Assembly (NCBI RefSeq): GCF_009664855.1
Contig: NZ_CP045928.1
Coordinates: 1,068,695-1,132,694, forward strand
Reading direction: 5' to 3'
Length of the DNA stretch: 64,000 nucleotides
DNA from: Flavobacterium sp. SLB02
GTDB lineage: Bacteria > Bacteroidota > Bacteroidia > Flavobacteriales > Flavobacteriaceae
Shown in pieces: positions 59,275 to 64,000 of the stretch. The translations under genes were made by a program, and so were the position numbers. The first letter of the stretch is position 1. Every line of letters begins with the position of its first letter. A model generated the notes under the pieces. It was not told the origin of the DNA, made no database searches, and saw nothing but the letters and a program-made list of their open reading frames with translations.

Positions 59275-60873
59275 ATGAAAAATATAAAAGCCCTCTTTCT
59301 TTTTTTATCCATATTGGCGATGCAAAAGAATTTCGCCCAGGTCTGGGTGCCCGATAATGGGGACGGAACATACACCAATCCTATCATTCACGCCGATTAT
59401 TCGGATCCTGATGTGGTACGCGTAGGGGATGATTTTTATATGACAGCCTCTTCTTTTAATTGTATTCCCGGATTGCCAATTTTGCATTCGAAAGACCTTG
59501 TAAACTGGAAAATTTTAAGTTATGCTTTGCCAAGGCAACCTCCCTTTGACTTTTTTAATAAAGTACAGCATGGCAATGGCGTGTGGGCTCCAAGTATTAC
59601 TTTTCATAATGATGAATTTTATATTTATTATCCTGATCCTGATTTTGGAATTTACATGATTAAAGCCAAAAAAGCAGAAGGCCCATGGTCTGAACCTCTT
59701 TTGGTAAAAGGCGGTATTGGACTTATCGACCCAAGTCCATTATGGGATGATGACGGGAGAGTTTATCTTGTTCATGCCTTTGCCGGAAGCCGCGCCCAGA
59801 TTAAGAGTCTCATTGTAGTTTGCAGCATGAATGCCCAGGGAACAATTGCCAATAATGATCAGGTGATGGTAATTGACGGGCATCAGAGCGAAGGTACAAT
59901 AGAGGGGCCTAAATTTTATAAACGAAATGGTTTCTATTACATTTTTGCTCCTGCCGGTGGGGTTTCTACCGGGTGGCAAACTGTTTTAAGATCAAAAAAT
60001 GTGTTTGGCCCGTATGAAAAAAAGAAAGTGCTGGAACAAGGAAAAACAGCCATAAACGGTCCGCATCAGGGCGCATGGGTGCAAACACAAAGCGGAGAAG
60101 ACTGGTTTATTCATTTTCAGGACAAAGGAGCTTACGGAAGAATTGTTCACCTTGAGCCCATGAAATGGGAAAAAGATTGGCCGGTTATGGGAGAGGATTT
60201 TGATAAAAACGGCATAGGAGAACCGGTTGCAAGATTCAAAAAACCAAACGTAGGCAAGAAATACCCCATAGAAACTCCTGCAGAATCTGATGAGTTTAAT
60301 GATCCAAAATTAGGTTTGCAATGGCAATGGCAGGCCAATTCCCAAATCAATTGGGGTTTTCCGACAAGTTTAGGATATCTTAATTTATTTTGTTTACCAA
60401 CAATTAAAGATAGCAACAAGGTATTTGACGCGCCTAATTTATTGCTGCAAAAATTCCCTGCCGAAGAATTTACCGTAACGACGAAAATGACATTTAATAC
60501 CCGTTTAAATGGCGAATCAACAGGGCTAATCATTATGGGATTGGATTATAGTTATCTGAATTTAAGAAACGATATGGGCAAATTATATTTGAACCAGAAA
60601 ACAGGGACTTTTGATAAAAAAGTTGCTGAAAGCCAAACCACTCCGGTTTTAATTAAAAACAATATTATTTACCTTAGAGTAAAAATTAAAAAAGGCGGAG
60701 TCTGTAATTTCTTTTATAGTTTAGATGATAAGGAGTATGAATCGATTGGTTCTGAATTTATATCAAAAGAAGGAAAATGGATTGGTGCCAAAGTTGGGCT
60801 TTTTGCCTTGAGCGAAAAAGTAACAAATGATTCGGGAAATACTGCCGTAGATTGGTTTAGAATAACAAAATAA
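59275..60873 (+). CDS. Exported glycoside hydrolase family 43 protein
   Basis: This secreted five-bladed-propeller glycosidase has 532 residues with a signal peptide (about 1-21, ending NFAQ). The catalytic base Asp lies in IHADYSDPDVVRVGDDFYM, the pKa-modulating Asp in IDPSPLWDDDGRVYLVHA, and the acid Glu 210 in GTIEGPKFYKRNGFYY. A C-terminal beta-sandwich (about 340-530, QWQWQANSQINWGF, MGLDYSYLNLRND) is the usual GH43_C2 domain. Family 43 enzymes release arabinose, xylose or galactose from side chains. In a pectin locus arabinan or xylogalacturonan side chains fit best, but specificity cannot be read. Confidence 0.92.
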   Translation: MKNIKALFLFLSILAMQKNFAQVWVPDNGDGTYTNPIIHADYSDPDVVRVGDDFYMTASSFNCIPGLPILHSKDLVNWKILSYALPRQPPFDFFNKVQHGNGVWAPSITFHNDEFYIYYPDPDFGIYMIKAKKAEGPWSEPLLVKGGIGLIDPSPLWDDDGRVYLVHAFAGSRAQIKSLIVVCSMNAQGTIANNDQVMVIDGHQSEGTIEGPKFYKRNGFYYIFAPAGGVSTGWQTVLRSKNVFGPYEKKKVLEQGKTAINGPHQGAWVQTQSGEDWFIHFQDKGAYGRIVHLEPMKWEKDWPVMGEDFDKNGIGEPVARFKKPNVGKKYPIETPAESDEFNDPKLGLQWQWQANSQINWGFPTSLGYLNLFCLPTIKDSNKVFDAPNLLLQKFPAEEFTVTTKMTFNTRLNGESTGLIIMGLDYSYLNLRNDMGKLYLNQKTGTFDKKVAESQTTPVLIKNNIIYLRVKIKKGGVCNFFYSLDDKEYESIGSEFISKEGKWIGAKVGLFALSEKVTNDSGNTAVDWFRITK

Positions 60874-60880
60874 GCTTAAA

Positions 60881-62890
60881 ATGATTCAATTTAAAAAATA
60901 TATAGCTATAGTGCTATTTAGCATTTGTTTTGCTGTAAATGCTCAGAACACTTATAAAAACTGGCCCGATATTATTCGCAAAAACGATGCAGGCTGGTTT
61001 GGCACAGAGCAAGCTAAAAAAATAGCAGAGAATGTTTTGCTTTATCAAAGAGATATTGGCGGATGGCCAAAAAATATTCAGATGCAGCAAGAGTTAACCC
61101 CGCAGCAAAAAAAGGATTTACTGGCCCTTAAAAAGTCAACAAAAGAAATCACTACAGACAACAGTGCAACTTGTCAGGAAATGCTTTTTATGTCTAAAAT
61201 GTACGCGCAGGTTAAGGACGAGCGTTATAAAGAATCTTTTTTAAAAGGTTTAGACTATTTACTTGAGGCGCAATATAGCAATGGAGGCTGGCCTCAGTTT
61301 TATCCATTAAAAAAGGGATATTACACACACATTACCTACAATGACGACTCGATGGTAAATATTTTAAATATCATCAAACATGTAAGTGAGGATACTGATT
61401 TTTACAGCATACAACCATCGGCAGCAACTATCGAAAAAGCTAAAAAATCTTTCGATAAAGGAATTGATTGTATTTTAAAAACGCAATACAAACAAAACGG
61501 AGTTTTAACCGCCTGGTGCGCGCAACACGATGAGGTTACCCTTGCCCCGGCAAACGCAAGAGCTTTTGAACTCGCTTCTTTAAGCGGATATGAATCGGCT
61601 AAAATTGTACTGCTTTTAATGTCGATAGAAAAACCTTCAAAAGAGATAATCACAGCGGTTAGAAGCGCTCAGGCTTGGTTTGAAAAAACAAAAATCACCA
61701 ATCTTGAAGAGAAACGCGTTTTAAACGATCAGGGAAAAATTATAGACAAGAATATGATTGTCACTGAGAATGCATCGCCAATTTGGGCAAGATTTATGGA
61801 GCTGGATAACAATGAACCCTTTTTTTGCGATCGTGACGGAGTGAGGAGAAAATCCCTTGATCAAATTGGTTCGGAACGCAGAAATGGCTATTCCTGGTAT
61901 AGCGATGCGCCAAAAGAAGTATTGAAAAAATATCCTGCATGGGCCATTAAAAACGGAATTAAATTATCAGCAGCAGAGTCTATAGATAAAAAAAAAGCTA
62001 ATTTCTTTACCGTTGCCCTAGACGGTTCAGGTGATTTTACAAAAATTCAAGATGCTATCAATGCTTGTCCTTCTTTTCCATATGAAAAAGTGACCGTGTT
62101 TGTAAAAAATGGAATTTATAAGGAGAAGATCCGAATTCCCGAGTGGAATACACACGTAGTACTTCTTGGAGAAAGTAAAGAAAATACCATTATTACCTTT
62201 GATGATAATTTTTCGAGAATCAACACAGGAAGAAACAGTACTTTTTTTACCTATACACTTTTAGTTGAAGGGGATGATTTTTCGGCCTCGAATTTAACCA
62301 TTAAAAATGCATCGGGCGACAATGGTCAGGCCATTGCACTGTCTCTTGTAGCCAATCGCGCTCAGGTATCAAATTGTAGTATTTTAGGCAATCAAGACAC
62401 TTTGTATGTGTCTGGAAAAAATGCCAAACAATATTTTAAAGATTGTTATATCGAAGGTACTACTGATTTTATTTTTGGAAGCGCTACGGTCTTATTTGAA
62501 AATTGTGAGATCAGAAGCATTAAAAACTCTTATATCACGGCAGCTTCAACACCACAGGATACCACTTTTGGATTTGTTTTTCAAAATTGTAAACTTACTG
62601 CTGAACCAGCTGCAACGGCAGTTTATCTGGGAAGGCCGTGGCGTATTTATGCCAAAACCGTTTACATTAATTGTGATATGGGAAAGCATATCAGGCCCGA
62701 GGGCTGGCACAACTGGTCCAAACCCGAAGCAGAACAAAATGCTTTTTATGGTGAGTATAATGGAAGAGGCGAAGGCTATCAGCCCACAAAAAGAGTGGTA
62801 TGGTCACATCAGCTCTCAAAGAAAGAAGCCGGGGAATATACCATTGAAAATATCTTAAAAGATTCTATTGCTAATTGGTACGCCAAGTAA
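60881..62890 (+). CDS. Pectate lyase (PL10) fused to pectin methylesterase (CE8)
   Basis: This secreted two-domain pectinase has 669 residues with a signal peptide (about 1-21, ending VNAQ). The N-terminal half (about 22-345) is a polysaccharide lyase family 10 domain: GWFGTEQAKKIAENVLLYQR, GGWPQFYPLKKGYYTHITYN, the catalytic Asp region NDDSMVNIL, and NARAFELASLSG. The C-terminal half (about 375-665) is a family 8 carbohydrate esterase: VALDGSGDFTKIQDAIN, Asp 506 in GNQDTLYV, Asp 529 in TTDFIFGSA, Arg 585 in LGRPW, and the late PEGWHNW motif. One protein can thus demethylate pectin and cleave it at once. It begins 7 bp after the GH43 gene. All key residues are intact. Confidence 0.94.
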   Translation: MIQFKKYIAIVLFSICFAVNAQNTYKNWPDIIRKNDAGWFGTEQAKKIAENVLLYQRDIGGWPKNIQMQQELTPQQKKDLLALKKSTKEITTDNSATCQEMLFMSKMYAQVKDERYKESFLKGLDYLLEAQYSNGGWPQFYPLKKGYYTHITYNDDSMVNILNIIKHVSEDTDFYSIQPSAATIEKAKKSFDKGIDCILKTQYKQNGVLTAWCAQHDEVTLAPANARAFELASLSGYESAKIVLLLMSIEKPSKEIITAVRSAQAWFEKTKITNLEEKRVLNDQGKIIDKNMIVTENASPIWARFMELDNNEPFFCDRDGVRRKSLDQIGSERRNGYSWYSDAPKEVLKKYPAWAIKNGIKLSAAESIDKKKANFFTVALDGSGDFTKIQDAINACPSFPYEKVTVFVKNGIYKEKIRIPEWNTHVVLLGESKENTIITFDDNFSRINTGRNSTFFTYTLLVEGDDFSASNLTIKNASGDNGQAIALSLVANRAQVSNCSILGNQDTLYVSGKNAKQYFKDCYIEGTTDFIFGSATVLFENCEIRSIKNSYITAASTPQDTTFGFVFQNCKLTAEPAATAVYLGRPWRIYAKTVYINCDMGKHIRPEGWHNWSKPEAEQNAFYGEYNGRGEGYQPTKRVVWSHQLSKKEAGEYTIENILKDSIANWYAK

Positions 62891-62944
62891 AGAAAAATAA
62901 CCCAGAGCTTATAGAATAACTAAATCAAAATCAAAATATAAATC

Positions 62945-64000
62945 ATGAATTTTAAGTGTCTCATTTTTCTATTGATTTCATGGACTTGTCTTGCGCAGAA
63001 TAGCGAATTTCCCTCAGCAAAAGTAGATTCGATTCTAAATAGAATTCAGCTTCCTGTAATTGCTTCTTATCAGATAAATATTTTGAAGTTAGGCGCCAAA
63101 GGAGATTCTCTTACCAATAATAAGGCTGTTTTTGATAAAGCCATGGCGTTGTGTAAAAAAAATAATGGCGGAACCATAATTGTGCCTAAAGGAATTTATA
63201 AAATAAGTGGTCCAATTCATTTTGTAAGTAACGTTAACCTTAAAATTGAAAAGGGAGCCAAGATAAAATTCAGTGACAATCCTGAGGATTATTTACCCAT
63301 GGTTTTAACCAGTTGGGAAGGGACAATGCTTTATAATTACAGCCCTTTAATTTATGCATACCAATGTTCTAATATTGCCATAACGGGTCAGGGAACAATT
63401 GATGGAGAAGGAGCTAAGACATGGAAAAGCTTTAAGGCTAAAGAAACAGCGGGAAAAAATCTGAGCCGCGAGATGAATCATAACAATACTCCACTTAAAG
63501 ACAGGAAATTGGGAGCTGGTTATTTTTTGCGTCCCCAGATGATTCAGTTTTTTAATTGCAAAAACATTTTAGTTGAAAATATCAGGATAGAAAATTCACC
63601 TTTCTGGTGTCTGCATTTATTAAAATCTCAAAGTATTACGGTCCGAGGCGTGAGTTACAAATCTTTAAATCACAATAATGACGGTATTGATCCTGAGTAT
63701 GCAAAAGATGTTTTAATTGAAAATGTAACCTTTGATAATGGTGATGACAATGTAGCCATTAAAGCAGGAAGAGATCACGAAGGAAGAGCAAATGCGGCCA
63801 CACCAAGTGAAAATATTGTCATTAGAAATTGTAATTTCAAAGGACTTCATGGCGTTGTGATAGGAAGCGAAATGTCCGGCGGAGTTCAAAATGTATATGT
63901 TGAGAACTGTAAAGCAGTTGGCTATTTAAAAAGGGGAATTTATTTGAAAACCAATGCCGATCGGGGCGGTTTTATTAAAAATATTTTTGTTCGAAATATT
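62945..64000 (+). CDS. Second GH28 polygalacturonase-like gene, cut by right edge
   Basis: This secreted pectinase has its first 352 residues visible from ATG 62945, with a signal peptide (about 1-18, ending CLAQ). It resembles the first GH28 gene (48221). Visible motifs are YQINILKLGAKGDSLTNNKA, NNDGIDPEYA near residue 244, NGDDNVAIKAG near 266, HGVVIGSEMSGG near 300, and YLKTNADRGG near 333. The usual GHG motif reads GLHG and the RIKT motif reads IYLKT, so the loop is altered and activity may be shifted to another uronide. The gene is 54 bp after the PL10-CE8 gene and likely in the same transcript. Confidence 0.9.
   Translation, partial: MNFKCLIFLLISWTCLAQNSEFPSAKVDSILNRIQLPVIASYQINILKLGAKGDSLTNNKAVFDKAMALCKKNNGGTIIVPKGIYKISGPIHFVSNVNLKIEKGAKIKFSDNPEDYLPMVLTSWEGTMLYNYSPLIYAYQCSNIAITGQGTIDGEGAKTWKSFKAKETAGKNLSREMNHNNTPLKDRKLGAGYFLRPQMIQFFNCKNILVENIRIENSPFWCLHLLKSQSITVRGVSYKSLNHNNDGIDPEYAKDVLIENVTFDNGDDNVAIKAGRDHEGRANAATPSENIVIRNCNFKGLHGVVIGSEMSGGVQNVYVENCKAVGYLKRGIYLKTNADRGGFIKNIFVRNI

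Noticed and set aside
60147..60533. 128-codon minus-strand frame opposite the GH43 gene
   Set aside because: It is a shadow frame; the sense strand carries clear family motifs.
62406..62858. 150-codon plus-strand frame inside the PL10-CE8 gene
   Set aside because: It lies wholly within the esterase domain, whose own frame has intact catalytic motifs; the alternative frame has no recognisable protein features.

Overview
The window looks like a chromosomal segment from a Flavobacterium-type member of the Bacteroidota. The evidence is an AT-rich sequence, TTTG-N19-TAnnTTTG promoters, SusC/SusD and DUF4374/PepSY cassettes, KN/IA-rich proteins, and several families of short intergenic inverted repeats that I associate with flavobacteria. 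The genus is an inference. No tRNA, rRNA, CRISPR array, intact insertion sequence or prophage was seen.

Layout. (1) 1-6343, minus strand: a metal-efflux locus in the transcription order response regulator, histidine kinase, TolC-type channel, adaptor lipoprotein, heavy-metal RND pump (cut by the left edge). (2) 6344-10885: a loosely packed accessory stretch with a DJ-1/PfpI protein, small unknown proteins (one of 55 residues), two genes with damaged 5' ends, two REP-like inverted repeats, and a duplicated 3'-UTR element with terminator. (3) 10890-18549: a second tripartite RND efflux operon (adaptor, permease, TolC) divergent from a LytS/LytTR two-component pair. (4) 18653-23631: ordinary genes (DUF4386 membrane protein, PepSY-like secreted protein, two short-chain dehydrogenases, AraC regulator, 2H phosphoesterase). 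(5) 23781-28264: an exported isochorismatase-like hydrolase, exported amidohydrolase and outer-membrane porin, next to an orphan pseudo-receiver gene preceded by three tandem 119-bp repeats and by two candidate small RNAs. (6) 29109-35413: AraC regulator divergent from a TonB receptor, DUF4374 lipoprotein and PepSY membrane protein, an iron/siderophore-type uptake cassette. (7) 35592-64000: a large pectin utilisation region.

The pectin region is coherent. Outer-membrane capture by SusC/SusD and extracytoplasmic attack by GH28, GH105 (two), GH43, a pectate lyase-pectin methylesterase fusion, DUF4861 and esterases would release galacturonate and unsaturated uronates. An ExuT-like transporter imports them. 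UxaC, UxaB and UxaA convert galacturonate to 2-keto-3-deoxygluconate (KDG). KduI and KduD feed unsaturated products into the same intermediate, and KdgK and Eda finish the route to pyruvate and glyceraldehyde-3-phosphate. No uxuA/uxuB is present, so the set is tuned to galacturonate. A LacI-family regulator lies in the middle. Copies of the palindrome TGyAATCGATTACA sit directly behind the -7 boxes of exuT, kduI and the first GH28 gene, and a variant sits upstream of the regulator itself, which suggests one repressor-controlled regulon.

The least explained material is non-coding: the 119-bp tandem regulatory repeats at 28360-28660, a promoter-plus-terminator small RNA candidate at about 29029-29107, and the twin 3'-UTR elements at 9672-9790 and 10752-10884. 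All functional statements rest on reading the sequence and on family knowledge; no database search was run.
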